Assembly: GCA_910583685.1 (NCBI GenBank) | Contig: CAJTXY010000001.1 | Span: 1 to 64,000, forward strand | Source of the DNA: an uncultured Bacilli bacterium | Lineage (GTDB): Bacteria; Bacillota_I; Bacilli_A; RF39; UBA660 | Direction: 5' to 3' | Length of the DNA stretch: 64,000 nt | Part shown: positions 1-8,879 of the stretch, in pieces | How the letters are laid out: the number at the start of each line of letters is the position of its first letter | Numbering within the stretch: position 1 is the first letter of the stretch | Translations under genes and position numbers: made by a program | Notes under the pieces: generated by a model | Told to the model about the DNA's origin: nothing | The model's database searches: none | Seen by the model: only the letters and a program-made list of their open reading frames with translations

Positions 1-71
1 ATCTATTGCTTAGGCTCACTTTTTTATTTAGTCCTTGACAAGGGGTTCATTTTACAATATTCTCTATCTTT

Positions 72-578
72 TTATTTTTTTACTCCCCATCTTGAAAATG
101 GCAATATTGTAAAAGTTGCATGTCCTTTAATTCTTTTTTTCGGAATATAGCCCAATACTCTACTATCAAGTGATTCTACCCTATTATCTCCTAATACAAA
201 ATAAGCATCTTTTGGGACTTTCTTGCTTGCAAATTTTGATAGGTCAAAGTCATCTGTTTCTTCCCTTGAAAAGGGTTCTTTTACTCTTTTATTATTAATG
301 TATAACTTATTATCTTTATATTCTACTTTTTCTCCAGGAAGTCCTATTACTCTCTTAATAATATCTTCCTCCTCTAAATGTATTACCACAATGTCAAAGC
401 GTTTGATTTCTCTGAAACGATAACTAATTTTATCTAATATCATAATATCTTGATCTTTTAATGTATCATTCATAGATGGTCCATTGACACGAATTGGTGA
501 GATTATAAATGCCTTTATTAATATTACCAAAATAAGTATCAACAAATATGGCCAACTCTCTTTTACAAATTCTTTCAT
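72..578 (-). CDS. lepB: Signal peptidase I (LepB type)
   Basis: Membrane-bound serine protease that removes signal peptides from Sec-exported proteins. The 168-aa protein has one N-terminal membrane segment (about residues 10-27). The nucleophile Ser35 sits in GPSM, the general base Lys75 in IIKRVIGLPGE, and the GDNR box near residue 130 is followed by DSR. This is the Ser-Lys class, unlike the two Ser-His SipW-type enzymes at 33-38 kb. It lies just behind the rplS terminator. Its ribosome binding site is weak, so expression may depend on readthrough. Confidence 0.95.
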   Translation of the reverse strand: MKEFVKESWPYLLILILVILIKAFIISPIRVNGPSMNDTLKDQDIMILDKISYRFREIKRFDIVVIHLEEEDIIKRVIGLPGEKVEYKDNKLYINNKRVKEPFSREETDDFDLSKFASKKVPKDAYFVLGDNRVESLDSRVLGYIPKKRIKGHATFTILPFSRWGVKK

Positions 579-587
579 ATTCTTATA

Positions 588-618
588 CAGAAAAAATAAG
601 GCCTTTGTCCTTATTTTT
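588..618 (-). terminator. Terminator after rplS
   Basis: On the minus strand a stem of about 10 bp (AAAAATAAGG pairing with CCTTATTTTT, 7-nt loop) is followed by T residues. It begins next to the rplS stop codon and separates rplS from lepB. Confidence 0.75.
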
Positions 619-955
619 GTCCTCTTTCTTTGATTCTGTATTGACCAACATAATTTTTCAAGAAATTTAATTTTGCACGTCTTACTTTTCCTTTACGTAC
701 TACTGTAATTTTTGCAATTTTAGGTGAATTTACTGGGAAGATTCTCTCTACTCCAACACCTGCTGAAACCTTACGTACTGTAAATGTTTCTGAAACAGAG
801 CCACCCTTTCTTGATACTACAATTCCTTCAAATGCTTGGATACGTTCTCTTTTTCCTTCAATGATTTTTACATCAACACGAACAGTATCACCAACGCGAA
901 ATTCAGGAATATCTTTTCTCATTTGTTTTTCATTGATTTTGTCAATTACGTTCAT
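611..955 (-). CDS. rplS: Ribosomal protein bL19
   Basis: Large-subunit ribosomal protein at the 30S-50S interface. The 114 aa are the usual length, with typical segments [19 protein letters not shown] and the basic C-terminal end. A GAGG Shine-Dalgarno sits 8 nt before the ATG. The gene is monocistronic or leads into lepB, with its own strong promoter and a structured leader upstream. In many firmicutes rplS follows trmD and rimM; those genes are absent here. Confidence 0.98.
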   Translation of the reverse strand: MNVIDKINEKQMRKDIPEFRVGDTVRVDVKIIEGKRERIQAFEGIVVSRKGGSVSETFTVRKVSAGVGVERIFPVNSPKIAKITVVRKGKVRRAKLNFLKNYVGQYRIKERGQK

Positions 956-1024
956 AGATTTTTCCTCACTTTCTTTAACCAGAGATCATATAAAATAAGT
1001 TACAGCGGATCACTTTTTTGACGT
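956..1024 (-). promoter_or_regulatory. rplS 5' leader, candidate L19 r-leader
   Basis: About 65 nt of untranslated leader lies between the predicted transcription start and the rplS Shine-Dalgarno. It contains a small hairpin (AAGT...ACTT) enclosing a GATCCGCTG segment, and a later GATCTCTGG segment that could pair with it. Firmicute L19 autoregulatory leaders have this position and size. The assignment is inferred from position and short motifs, not from a covariance match. Confidence 0.45.
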
Positions 1025-1029
1025 TTATA

Positions 1030-1059
1030 ATTATAACACAATTTATGCTATCGTTGCAA
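1030..1059 (-). promoter_or_regulatory. Sigma-A promoter of rplS
   Basis: On the minus strand the -35 TTGCAA (1054-1059) and -10 TATAAT (1030-1035) are separated by 18 nt. The -10 box is extended by an upstream TG. Confidence 0.8.
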
Positions 1060-1071
1060 CTAATATTTCTA

Positions 1072-1872
1072 TTATTTTTCGATTTCTACACTGATTAGTC
1101 CATAATTTCCATTTTTATCTTTCTGGAAATGGTAGATGGTTGTTTCTAATTCACTTTTTACTTTCTCATAGTCCTCTTTTGTTAATTCTTTCTCCTCTTC
1201 TCTGGTAATAATAGGATTCTGTCCTGATTTGGCATCTTCTTTATTCCTATAATACTTCAAAAGTGGGCCACATGTATCACCGCAATATCGGTCATAGATT
1301 AGGTGTACCTTTATAATATATTCTGCCTCGTTTTTTACCTCGCCATCTATGTAGTATGAAGTGGCATTATAGACTCCTCCTCCCCCATGGCCGTGGGTAG
1401 AGCTTGTATATATTTTGGTAGTATTATTATATACATATAATTCCCCATCATTCTTATCACAGTAAATCGTTTCATAAACTATATTGTTTTCTTTTCCAAA
1501 GTAGTACTCTATTATCTTTTTTATATCGGCTTGCATAAACTCTTTTTGATTTTTATTTTCCATATTCTTATATGCAAATAGTAATATCTCTTGATTACTT
1601 AGTTTGCTAATATGGCTAATTGGGTAAGCATAGGCAAGGTTCTTATTATAGCCTTTTATTTGTTCTAGTAATATTTTTTGTTCTGCAAGGGAAAGGGGTC
1701 TTATAATGTCCTCGTCTTCTTGTTTTTCCTCTTTTCTTGGCTTTTCTTCTTTTTCTGTATTCTTTTCTAGCATAAATTTATCATAGGCAATGTAAGATAT
1801 ATTGGCAATTAATAGCAATAACAGTATTATAATTATAGTTATTTGTCCTTTACTAGTTTTTCTTTCTTTCAT
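1072..1872 (-). CDS. Membrane-anchored extracytoplasmic protein, function unknown
   Basis: I do not recognise a family. The 266-aa product has a single hydrophobic segment (about residues 9-31) and then an acidic, Glu/Lys-rich stretch, so the remainder is probably outside the cell. A C-terminal globular part has two cysteines close together (YCGDTCG) and a Gly/His stretch (THGHGGGG). The start was chosen at the ATG with an AGAAGGGTG Shine-Dalgarno 7 nt upstream; a longer frame begins 27 nt earlier without a good site. It lies between pheT and rplS with its own spacing on both sides. Confidence 0.75.
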   Translation of the reverse strand: MKERKTSKGQITIIIILLLLLIANISYIAYDKFMLEKNTEKEEKPRKEEKQEDEDIIRPLSLAEQKILLEQIKGYNKNLAYAYPISHISKLSNQEILLFAYKNMENKNQKEFMQADIKKIIEYYFGKENNIVYETIYCDKNDGELYVYNNTTKIYTSSTHGHGGGGVYNATSYYIDGEVKNEAEYIIKVHLIYDRYCGDTCGPLLKYYRNKEDAKSGQNPIITREEEKELTKEDYEKVKSELETTIYHFQKDKNGNYGLISVEIEK

Positions 1873-1962
1873 CAATATCACCCTTCTTTGCTCTATCATA
1901 ATATAGAATCTATTTTTTTGCTAGAGGCTATCTCCTTGCTCTTTACATATTGTTTACGAAAT

Positions 1963-1993
1963 AAAAAAGCACTAAATTGATAATAGTACTTTT
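1963..1993 (-). terminator. Terminator after pheT
   Basis: On the minus strand an 8-bp stem (AAAGTACT with AGTGCTTT, 11-nt loop) is followed by a run of six T. It starts at the pheT stop codon. Confidence 0.7.
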
Positions 1994-4364
1994 ATTCATC
2001 ACGTAATTTTGCATTTAAAGACTGTTCCACCTGCTCTATGATACGGTTAAATATTTCCATTACTTCCTCGTCTGTTAAAGTCCTGTTTGCGTCCATAAAT
2101 GTCAAATTAAAGGCAATTGATTTTTTATCAGAGGCTACTTTGTCTCCAATATAAACATCAAAAACTTCTATTTTTTGGAGAAGACGCCCTCCTGCTTTTT
2201 TAATTAGTTTTTCTATTTCTCCTGAGGAAATGTCTTTATCTACTACAAAGGCTAAATCCTTACTAATTTCTGGGTATTTAGATGCCTCTTTATATTTTAA
2301 AGGTTTTACTTTTCTCATAAGGGCATTTAATGAGATTTCGCATCCATAAACTTCATCTTTGCAGGTTTTTGGATGTATTCTTCCCATCATACCAATTATT
2401 TCCCTATCTAAGGTAATATTACAAGACATTCCTGGGTGCATATTAGGAATTTGGCCCATTTCAAAGTGATACCTATTTTGAAATCCTAAATATGTAAGAA
2501 GGTTTTCAACAATACCCTTCAATAAATAGAAATCTACCTTGGCAGAGAATTGCCAATTATTATTCAAATAGTTTCCTTTCATTAAAATGGCAATTTTACT
2601 CTCCTCCTGATAACTTTTATCGTAAGTTTTGGCAATTTCATAAATCATTATGTCATTTACTTTACGGGTTTTATTATAATAATATACATTTAATAAGGAA
2701 GGAAGAAGACTGGTTCTTACAACACTTTTATCTAGGCTCATTGGGTTTGGTAGGACGGCTTTCTCTTTTTGTTCATAATCAAATAACTCTGCCATTGCTT
2801 TTGATGTCAATGTATATGTTTTTGCCTCATTTAATCCTAAAGAACGAAGCCTTTTAGAAATTATTTTACGATATTTTACATCTCCTATGTATTTTCCTCT
2901 TCTAATTGGGACTTTTGGTAAGGTGCTTACTAAATTATGATAACCATAAAGTCTACCTATTTCTTCTGCTATATCATTAACATTAGGATCGATATCCAGT
3001 CTCCTTGGTGGAATGGTCACAATGAATTGTCCTTCTTTTAGTTCGTAGGCAAATTCTAGTCTTTCCAATTCTACTTTCATATCCTCTTCGCTGATTGTGA
3101 TTCCTAGCATTTTATTAACATCGGCTGGAGCAAATTCTACCTTTTTAGGTGTTTTGTCTATCTTCTCATATTTTACTGTTCCTGCTAAAATTTTAGCTTT
3201 CGCATATTTTTGTAAAAGATGGCACGCTCTATTTATTGCCATTTCTGTATATTCATAGCTTAAACCTTTTCCATATCTAATAGATGCTTCACTTCGCAAG
3301 TCTAGGTGAGATGCTGTATAACGAATACTAACAGGATCGAATATAGCTGACTCTATTAATATTGTTTTGGTCTTTTCTGTTACTTCTGTATCTTCTCCGC
3401 CCATAACACCAGCGATACAAACGGGACTTTTGCCATTCGTAATAACAATATCACTATTTTTTAAAGTTCTATTTTTTCCATCTAATGTTACCATTTGTTC
3501 TTTTTCTATTGCATCTCTTACAATGACTTCATCTCCTAGTTTCTCTTTATCGAAGAAGTGAAGTGGCTGTCCAAATTCGAGCATTACATAGTTAGAAATA
3601 TCTACCACATTATTAATTGGTCGCATTCCTGCTGCCATCAAGCGTTTTTTTATGAATTCAGGACTTTCTCCAATTACAACATCTGTTACCATTTTTGCTA
3701 AATAATATGGACATTTTTCCGTTTCTACTTTTAATCTAAAGTGATTTTCTACCTTTTCTTTTTCTTCTTCAAAAGAAAGCTCTGGTAAGTGTACTCGTCT
3801 ATTTAATATTGCTCCAATTTCATAGGCAAACCCGATGTGATAATAACAATCATTGTTTCTATGTTTATGAATATCTAATTCATATAATGTATCAGCAAGA
3901 CCTAAGTATACAATGGGATCACTTCCAACAATCGCATCGTCTCCTAATTCCTCTATTCCCTTTGCATAAGTCTCCTCTGTTTTTTCTTCTAATCCCAACT
4001 CATACAAGGCACAAATCATACCATTTGATTCTACTCCGCGTAATTTACTTTTTTTAATTTCAAAATCTCCTGGTAAAACAGCACCTGGTAGAGCTACTAT
4101 TACTTTTAGTCCCTTCCTAACATTAGGAGCTCCACAGACAATTTGCTCTAGCTCTTCTTTTCCTACATTTACTCTACATATGTGCATATGATCACTATCA
4201 GGATGAGGATCGCATTCTGCTATCTGGCCGATCACCAAATGATCAATATGATTTGTAATTACTTTTTCAACATTGATTCCTGCTTGTGTAATTTTGACTG
4301 CTAGTTGTTCTAAATCCTGATCAGAAATATCAATATAATCTTTTACCCATTCTAGGCTAATCAT
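1992..4364 (-). CDS. pheT: Phenylalanyl-tRNA synthetase beta subunit
   Basis: Forms the alpha2-beta2 PheRS with PheS and carries tRNA binding and editing functions. The product of about 790 aa has the N-terminal EMAP/OB-like tRNA-binding region (PHPDSDHMHICRVNVG), the B3/B4 editing region, the B5 domain and the C-terminal anticodon-binding FDX-ACB domain (FDVYIGDK). The ATG at 4364 gives the conserved start MISLEW and lies 1 nt after the pheS stop; an in-frame GTG 9 nt earlier is too close to the AAAGGA site. Translation is likely coupled to pheS. Confidence 0.97.
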   Translation of the reverse strand: MISLEWVKDYIDISDQDLEQLAVKITQAGINVEKVITNHIDHLVIGQIAECDPHPDSDHMHICRVNVGKEELEQIVCGAPNVRKGLKVIVALPGAVLPGDFEIKKSKLRGVESNGMICALYELGLEEKTEETYAKGIEELGDDAIVGSDPIVYLGLADTLYELDIHKHRNNDCYYHIGFAYEIGAILNRRVHLPELSFEEEKEKVENHFRLKVETEKCPYYLAKMVTDVVIGESPEFIKKRLMAAGMRPINNVVDISNYVMLEFGQPLHFFDKEKLGDEVIVRDAIEKEQMVTLDGKNRTLKNSDIVITNGKSPVCIAGVMGGEDTEVTEKTKTILIESAIFDPVSIRYTASHLDLRSEASIRYGKGLSYEYTEMAINRACHLLQKYAKAKILAGTVKYEKIDKTPKKVEFAPADVNKMLGITISEEDMKVELERLEFAYELKEGQFIVTIPPRRLDIDPNVNDIAEEIGRLYGYHNLVSTLPKVPIRRGKYIGDVKYRKIISKRLRSLGLNEAKTYTLTSKAMAELFDYEQKEKAVLPNPMSLDKSVVRTSLLPSLLNVYYYNKTRKVNDIMIYEIAKTYDKSYQEESKIAILMKGNYLNNNWQFSAKVDFYLLKGIVENLLTYLGFQNRYHFEMGQIPNMHPGMSCNITLDREIIGMMGRIHPKTCKDEVYGCEISLNALMRKVKPLKYKEASKYPEISKDLAFVVDKDISSGEIEKLIKKAGGRLLQKIEVFDVYIGDKVASDKKSIAFNLTFMDANRTLTDEEVMEIFNRIIEQVEQSLNAKLRDE

Positions 4365-4365
4365 T

Positions 4366-5415
4366 TTAGTCACTATCCTTTCTATCGAATACTTTGCTTT
4401 CTCTTAAGTCTGTATTATAGAAAACTCTTAAATCATTGATGTCATATTTTAACATTGCTAAACGTTCTGCTCCAAAGCCAAAGGCAAATCCACTCCATAC
4501 TTTAGGATCATACCCTGCCATTTTTAAAACATTTGGATGAACGATCCCTGCACCAGCAACAGTGATCCAACCAGTTTTCTTACAAAGATTACATCCATCT
4601 CCCTTACAATTGAAGCAAGTAATGTCCACCTCTACGCTAGGCTCTGTAAATTGATAATAACTTGGCCTAAATCTAGACTCCACTTCTTCTCCAAATAAAC
4701 GTTTGGCAATTACATCAATTGTCCCTTTTAAATCACTTAAGCTGATATTTTTGTCCACTAATAAGCCCTCTATTTGCATAAACTGATGAGAGTGTGTTGC
4801 ATCATCATCATCTCGTCGATATGTTTTTCCTGGACAAATCATTCGTATAGGTATTTCTCCTTTTCCCTCTAACATTGTTCTTACTTGTACTGGGGAGGTT
4901 TGACTACGAAGTAGTATTTCTTCTCCTTCTAAATAAAAGGTATCTTGTGCATCTCTTGCAGGATGGCCTTTTGGTATATTTAACATTTCGAAATTGTATT
5001 TGTCATACTCGATTTCTGGCCCATCTACTACATCATAGCCCATTGACATAAATACCTCTTCTACTTCTTCTATTAACTTTTCTAAAATGTTGGGAGATCC
5101 TGTTGGTATTTTTGTGGCAGGAAGATTAATATCTAGTGCTTCTTTCGCAAGTTTTTCATTTAGGATTGCCTCTTCTAACTCATTCTTCTTCTCTTCATAA
5201 AACTCAGTAAAAAGATTTCTCACCTCATTTACTTTTTGTCCAAATTCACGCTTTTCCTCGTTTGGAATATTACGAATTTCTGCATTCAACTCTGAAATAA
5301 GTCCTTTTTTTCCAAGGTATTTTACCTTTAAATCATTTACCTCTTTTAAATCATTAATGCTATTTTTATCAATTTCAATTAGCTGTTTAATTTCATCAAA
5401 TTTCTTATTTTCCAC
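4366..5415 (-). CDS. pheS: Phenylalanyl-tRNA synthetase alpha subunit
   Basis: Catalytic class II aaRS subunit that charges tRNA-Phe. The 349 aa are the usual length, with an N-terminal coiled coil (residues 1-90), motif 2 (RMICPGKTYRRDDDDATHSHQF) and motif 3 (GFAFGFGAERLAM). A CxxC-rich insert (CFNCKGDGCNLCKKTGW) is also present. The start codon is GTG, 9 nt after an AAGGAG site. The gene is controlled by the T-box upstream and is the first gene of pheST. Confidence 0.98.
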   Translation of the reverse strand: MENKKFDEIKQLIEIDKNSINDLKEVNDLKVKYLGKKGLISELNAEIRNIPNEEKREFGQKVNEVRNLFTEFYEEKKNELEEAILNEKLAKEALDINLPATKIPTGSPNILEKLIEEVEEVFMSMGYDVVDGPEIEYDKYNFEMLNIPKGHPARDAQDTFYLEGEEILLRSQTSPVQVRTMLEGKGEIPIRMICPGKTYRRDDDDATHSHQFMQIEGLLVDKNISLSDLKGTIDVIAKRLFGEEVESRFRPSYYQFTEPSVEVDITCFNCKGDGCNLCKKTGWITVAGAGIVHPNVLKMAGYDPKVWSGFAFGFGAERLAMLKYDINDLRVFYNTDLRESKVFDRKDSD

Positions 5416-5466
5416 AAGTTTTCACTCCTTTATCTTTCTATTTACTTCCTTTTGCCCTTACAAATA

Positions 5467-5682
5467 GCAATTAAAAAAACTATAAATTTAAGGACGGATT
5501 TCTCCGCGGTACCACCTTAATTTATAGTTATTACTATACACTTAAATCTTTTAACGCAAGAATTACGCTTACTATTAATAAGGACTCCTAAGACGAATTC
5601 ATAAACTATCTTTCCTTGTTTTCACCAGCCACAAGGTCTCTTAAAAAGAATTATTTACTACTACTTCTTAATCAACATCGAT
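5467..5682 (-). promoter_or_regulatory. T-box riboswitch (tRNA-Phe) of pheST
   Basis: The minus strand carries the T-box AGGTGGTACCGCGG (5504-5517). Upstream is a stem I with an AGAGA element, a TGGCTGGTGAAAAC arm and a specifier region reading GAATTCG, that is codon TTC for Phe. Downstream, a stem (ACTATAAATT with AATTTATAGT) followed by TTTTTTT forms the terminator, which the antiterminator would disrupt. The specifier agrees with the regulated genes. Uncharged tRNA-Phe should raise pheST expression. Confidence 0.95.
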
Positions 5683-5688
5683 ATGCTT

Positions 5689-5717
5689 ATTTTAACATAT
5701 TTTCTTTCTTTTGTCAT
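5689..5717 (-). promoter_or_regulatory. Sigma-A promoter of the T-box-pheST transcript
   Basis: On the minus strand the -35 ATGACA (5712-5717) and -10 TAAAAT (5689-5694) are 17 nt apart, placing the start a few bases before the T-box leader. Confidence 0.7.
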
Positions 5718-5723
5718 TACTTT

Positions 5724-6278
5724 TTATACTGTTAATAAATCTTGTTCTTTTACTTTTAACATTTCTTCTATTTTTTTGTTATATGTATTTACTAGATCTT
5801 GAATTTCTTTTTCCATTCCTTTTTCTATGTCTTCTGGCAACTCTTCCTTTTCTAATTTTTCAATGGCCTCATGACGAATATTACGAACGCTCACTTTTCC
5901 TTCTTCGCTCATTGCTTTTACTTGTTTTGTTAATTCTTTTCGTCTTTCTTCTGTTAATGGTGGGATGACAATTCTGATTGTTTCTCCATCATTACTAGGA
6001 TTATATCCTAAATTTGCAGCAATGATTCCCTTTTCAATAGCAGCAAGACAACTTTTATCAAATGGCTTAATTAATAACTGATTTCCCTCTGGTACAGATA
6101 TTGTAGTTAATTGTTTCAGTGGTGTCATACTTCCATAGTAATCTACCATAACACCGTCAAGGCTTGATGGATTAGCACGTCCTGCACGCACCGTTGCAAA
6201 TTTCTTTTCTAAAGCTTCTATTGTTTTATCAAATTTTTCAATACTTTCTGGAATAATTTTATTTTCCATCGCATTCAC
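5724..6278 (-). CDS. frr: Ribosome recycling factor
   Basis: With EF-G, splits the post-termination ribosome. The 184-aa product (181 if the second ATG is used) has the family landmarks VRAGRANPSSLDGVMVDYYG and the three-helix C-terminal half with RKELTKQVKAMSEEGKVSVRN split between helices. An AAGGGAGAG site precedes two in-frame ATGs 9 nt apart, with acceptable spacing to either. In most bacteria frr follows pyrH; no pyrH is present here. A terminator-like hairpin and a candidate promoter separate frr from the lipoprotein gene upstream. Confidence 0.97.
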   Translation of the reverse strand: MNAMENKIIPESIEKFDKTIEALEKKFATVRAGRANPSSLDGVMVDYYGSMTPLKQLTTISVPEGNQLLIKPFDKSCLAAIEKGIIAANLGYNPSNDGETIRIVIPPLTEERRKELTKQVKAMSEEGKVSVRNIRHEAIEKLEKEELPEDIEKGMEKEIQDLVNTYNKKIEEMLKVKEQDLLTV

Positions 6279-6292
6279 TCTCCCTTGTTATC

Positions 6293-6321
6293 ATTATATT
6301 ATAAGTTTATGAGAATGAAAA
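6293..6321 (-). promoter_or_regulatory. Candidate promoter of frr
   Basis: The minus strand has -10 TATAAT (6293-6298) with a weak -35 TTTTCA 17 nt upstream. A second overlapping TATAAT at 6298-6303 makes the exact box uncertain. Confidence 0.4.
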
Positions 6322-6343
6322 GAAATATTTTATTTTAAAGTAG

Positions 6344-6368
6344 AAAAGGAAGCTTAACTTGCTTCCTT
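6344..6368 (-). terminator. Terminator after the lipoprotein gene
   Basis: Stem GGAAGC/GCTTCC with a 7-nt loop containing the stop codon, followed by TTTTC on the minus strand. It separates the infC-tsf group from frr. Confidence 0.65.
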
Positions 6369-6896
6369 CTTTTGATATTTTTTTATTAATTCTATATATT
6401 TTTCTTGCAATTTCTTTCGTTCCTTTGCTGTAAATCCCTCTTCATTACCTTTGGTAATTTTCTCATAATCCAAGCTGTAAGAGACAATTTTCCCATCTCT
6501 TATAAAAAATAAAGCTGGTGTTTTTAAAGTCTCATCTTCTTTTAAAGCTGGTGTTATTTTCTTTATTAAATTCTTATATTTCTGAGGCTGCTTTTTTCTT
6601 GCTATCTTTAAATTAATGTAAGAAACTTTTTCTACTTTGGTCTTTTTTAGTGCTTCATTTAATACTTTCGCAGATAATCTTGACCATTCCTCATCTGGGT
6701 TTCCTAAAAAAAACATACCATTTCCCTCTGTAAAAATCGTAAGGGATTTTTCTATTGAAATATAATGAAAAGGATTGTTTTTGCTTATGTTATACTCAAT
6801 TGCAAATTTTTCGGCATCTGTTTGCTCCTCTATCTTTTGGATGGAGCAGCCTGTAATACAAAATGTCATTATTAGGAAAAGTACTGCTTTTTTCAT
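6354..6896 (-). CDS. Lipoprotein with thioredoxin-like fold lacking the CxxC
   Basis: The 180-aa product begins with a lipoprotein signal (TFCITGCS, lipid-modified Cys17), so it should be anchored outside the membrane. The order of segments (hydrophobic strand, MFFLGNPDEEWSRL, helix, a later TPALFFIRDGKIV) matches thioredoxin-like accessory proteins. The position where those have Cys-x-x-Cys reads PDEEW, so redox activity is unlikely. The ATG at 6896 follows GGAG by 5 nt; a GTG 3 nt earlier is too close. It sits between tsf and frr. Fold assignment is by pattern only. Confidence 0.7.
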   Translation of the reverse strand: MKKAVLFLIMTFCITGCSIQKIEEQTDAEKFAIEYNISKNNPFHYISIEKSLTIFTEGNGMFFLGNPDEEWSRLSAKVLNEALKKTKVEKVSYINLKIARKKQPQKYKNLIKKITPALKEDETLKTPALFFIRDGKIVSYSLDYEKITKGNEEGFTAKERKKLQEKYIELIKKYQKKEAS

Positions 6897-6910
6897 CACT
6901 TCTCCAACAA

Positions 6911-7783
6911 TTAACCATTGATTTGATTCATCACTTCATCAGCAAAGTTTTCTTCTTTTTTCTCAATTCCTTCACCAACAGCGAAACGTGTCATAGATAC
7001 GATTTCTCCGCCGTTATTCTTCACAAACTCACTAACAGTTACTGAAGTATCTTTGATAAACTCTTGTTCTTCTAAGCAAGATTCCTTATAGAATTTATTA
7101 ATTCTTCCTGCAACCATTTTTTCGGCAATCTCTTCTGGTTTCCCTTCATTCATTACTTGTTCTTTTATCACTTTCTTTTCATGCTCTAATACGTCTTCTG
7201 GCATTTCATCACGACGTGCACAAATTGGGTTCATTGCTGCAACGTGCATTGCAACATCTTTGGCAACTTCTTCTGTTGCATTTTGTGTTACAACTAAAGT
7301 TGCAATTCTTCCTCCCATATGTAAGTATGGTCCAAATTGCTCGTTTTCTTGTTTTTGTACTTTTACAAAACGACGGAAACTGATTTTTTCTCCAATTTTT
7401 GCAGTAAGAGCCACTAATTTTTGCTCTAATGTCTCTCCAGCATCCTCTATTTTTAAAACTTCTTCTACTGTATTGGCATTGTTTTTTAAGATCAATGTTG
7501 CTAAATAATCTACAAAGTTTACAAATTCTTCATTTTTAGCTACAAAGTCTGTTTCAGAGTTTACTTCTAATACTACTGCTGTATTTTCTTCTGTTTTAAT
7601 TGCACATAACCCTTCTGCTGCAATTCTTGACTCTTTTTTTGCTGCTTTGGCAATTCCTTTTTCTCTTAACCAATCAATAGCAGCTTCCATTTGTCCTTCT
7701 GTTGCTTCCAATGCTTTTTTACAATCAAGCATTCCAGCCCCTGTTTTTTCTCTTAATTCTTTTACATCACTTGCTTTAAACAT
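6911..7783 (-). CDS. tsf: Elongation factor Ts
   Basis: Guanine nucleotide exchange factor for EF-Tu. The 290-aa product starts with the conserved N-terminal UBA-like domain (VKELREKTGAGMLDCKKAL) and the TDFVAKNEEF motif that contacts EF-Tu, followed by the core repeat region (HVAAMNP). GAGGAGG lies 7 nt before the start. The gene follows rpsB as usual, but a terminator hairpin stands between them. Confidence 0.98.
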   Translation of the reverse strand: MFKASDVKELREKTGAGMLDCKKALEATEGQMEAAIDWLREKGIAKAAKKESRIAAEGLCAIKTEENTAVVLEVNSETDFVAKNEEFVNFVDYLATLILKNNANTVEEVLKIEDAGETLEQKLVALTAKIGEKISFRRFVKVQKQENEQFGPYLHMGGRIATLVVTQNATEEVAKDVAMHVAAMNPICARRDEMPEDVLEHEKKVIKEQVMNEGKPEEIAEKMVAGRINKFYKESCLEEQEFIKDTSVTVSEFVKNNGGEIVSMTRFAVGEGIEKKEENFADEVMNQING

Positions 7784-7821
7784 AGTAATCCTCCTCTTTC
7801 ATTTTCGTTTTCGTTTTATTC

Positions 7822-7848
7822 AAAAAAAGGGTGTATACCTACCACCCT
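7822..7848 (-). terminator. Intergenic terminator between rpsB and tsf
   Basis: On the minus strand AGGGTG pairs with CACCCT (9-nt loop), followed directly by seven T. Only about 40 nt remain before tsf and no promoter is visible there, so the hairpin probably acts as a partial attenuator that lowers tsf relative to rpsB. Confidence 0.75.
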
Positions 7849-7853
7849 CCTTT

Positions 7854-8789
7854 TTATCTTAATGCATCAATTAGTTCTTGCTTTTTCATTGTAGAGTATC
7901 CCTTAACTTCTTTTTCTTTTGCTATCTTTTTTAAATCTGCTAAAGTCATACTCTCTAAGTCAGTTGTTTCCTCTTTTACTTCTGCTGGTTCTTCTTTTTT
8001 TACTTCTTCTTTTGTTGTTTCTTGAGCTACTACTGCTTTTTCTTCCTTTTTTGCTTCTTTCTTAGTTGCTTTTTGTTTATCTTCTTCTGTTACATAGTCA
8101 ATTACTTCATTTCCATTTACTTCGGCAATCGCATTTGTAAGAGAACCGATAATTAGTTTTACAGCACGAACCGCATCGTCATTTCCTGGAATTACATAAT
8201 CTACTACATCAGGATCACAGTTTGTATCTACAATACCGAATACTGGAATTCCTAAAATATGTGCCTCTTTAATGGCGATATCTTCTTTTCTAGGATCTAC
8301 AATTACTAATGCTTGAGGAAGTTTCTTCATTTCGCGAATTCCTCTTAAGTTACGATTTAATTTTTCGTATTCTTTTTTAATTTTAATTACTTCTTTTTTA
8401 GGTAGTAAATCAAAAGTTCCGTCAGACTCCATTTTATCGATTTCATCCATTCTTCTAACACGAGAACGAATTGTTTTAAAGTTTGTTAGTGTTCCTCCTA
8501 ACCATCTTTCGTTTACAAAATACATATTTGTTCTAACAGCGGCCTCTTCACAAGCTTCTTGTGCTTGTTTTTTTGTTCCAACAAATAGGAATTTACCACC
8601 ATCTTCCGCAATTTTTTTCATTGCTTCATATGCTTCTTCTAGTTTTTTTACTGTTTTTTGTAAATCGATAATATAAATATCATCTCTAGTTGTATAGATG
8701 TATTCCTTCATTTTAGGATTCCATCTTCTTTTTTGGTGTCCAAAATGTACACCTGATTCTAATAAATAATTCATTGATACAATTGTCAT
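7854..8789 (-). CDS. rpsB: Ribosomal protein uS2 with C-terminal Rho_N/SAP-like tail
   Basis: The start at 8789 has an AAAAGGAG site and gives the conserved [19 protein letters not shown]; the frame upstream is not S2. Residues 1 to about 230 are a normal S2 ([24 protein letters not shown]). About 80 extra residues follow: a Lys/Glu/Ala-rich linker and then a compact 35-residue module, [17 protein letters not shown] continuing to [10 protein letters not shown]. That module resembles the Rho N-terminal/HeH (SAP-like) helical fold. Nearly the same module ends L20 in the same operon. Attachment of such modules to ribosomal proteins is unusual; its role is unknown. Confidence 0.96.
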   Translation of the reverse strand: MTIVSMNYLLESGVHFGHQKRRWNPKMKEYIYTTRDDIYIIDLQKTVKKLEEAYEAMKKIAEDGGKFLFVGTKKQAQEACEEAAVRTNMYFVNERWLGGTLTNFKTIRSRVRRMDEIDKMESDGTFDLLPKKEVIKIKKEYEKLNRNLRGIREMKKLPQALVIVDPRKEDIAIKEAHILGIPVFGIVDTNCDPDVVDYVIPGNDDAVRAVKLIIGSLTNAIAEVNGNEVIDYVTEEDKQKATKKEAKKEEKAVVAQETTKEEVKKEEPAEVKEETTDLESMTLADLKKIAKEKEVKGYSTMKKQELIDALR

Positions 8790-8832
8790 ATCTAAAATTC
8801 TCCTTTTCGTTTTTCTTCTATTAGCTTCTAAT

Positions 8833-8860
8833 AAATGCCACCCGTAGGCACTAGGCATTT
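8833..8860 (-). promoter_or_regulatory. Hairpin in the rplT-rpsB intergenic leader
   Basis: On the minus strand AAATGCC pairs perfectly with GGCATTT around a 14-nt loop. It lies 44 nt upstream of the rpsB start and no T-run follows. It could be an S2 autoregulatory element or an RNA processing site; the function is inferred from position only. Confidence 0.4.
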
Positions 8861-8879
8861 AAATTCACCAATATGTTTA

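Noticed and set aside
35..63. Plus-strand TTGACA with a TATTCT at 17 nt near the left edge
   Set aside because: It would transcribe antisense into lepB and no gene follows; a chance match in AT-rich DNA is likely.
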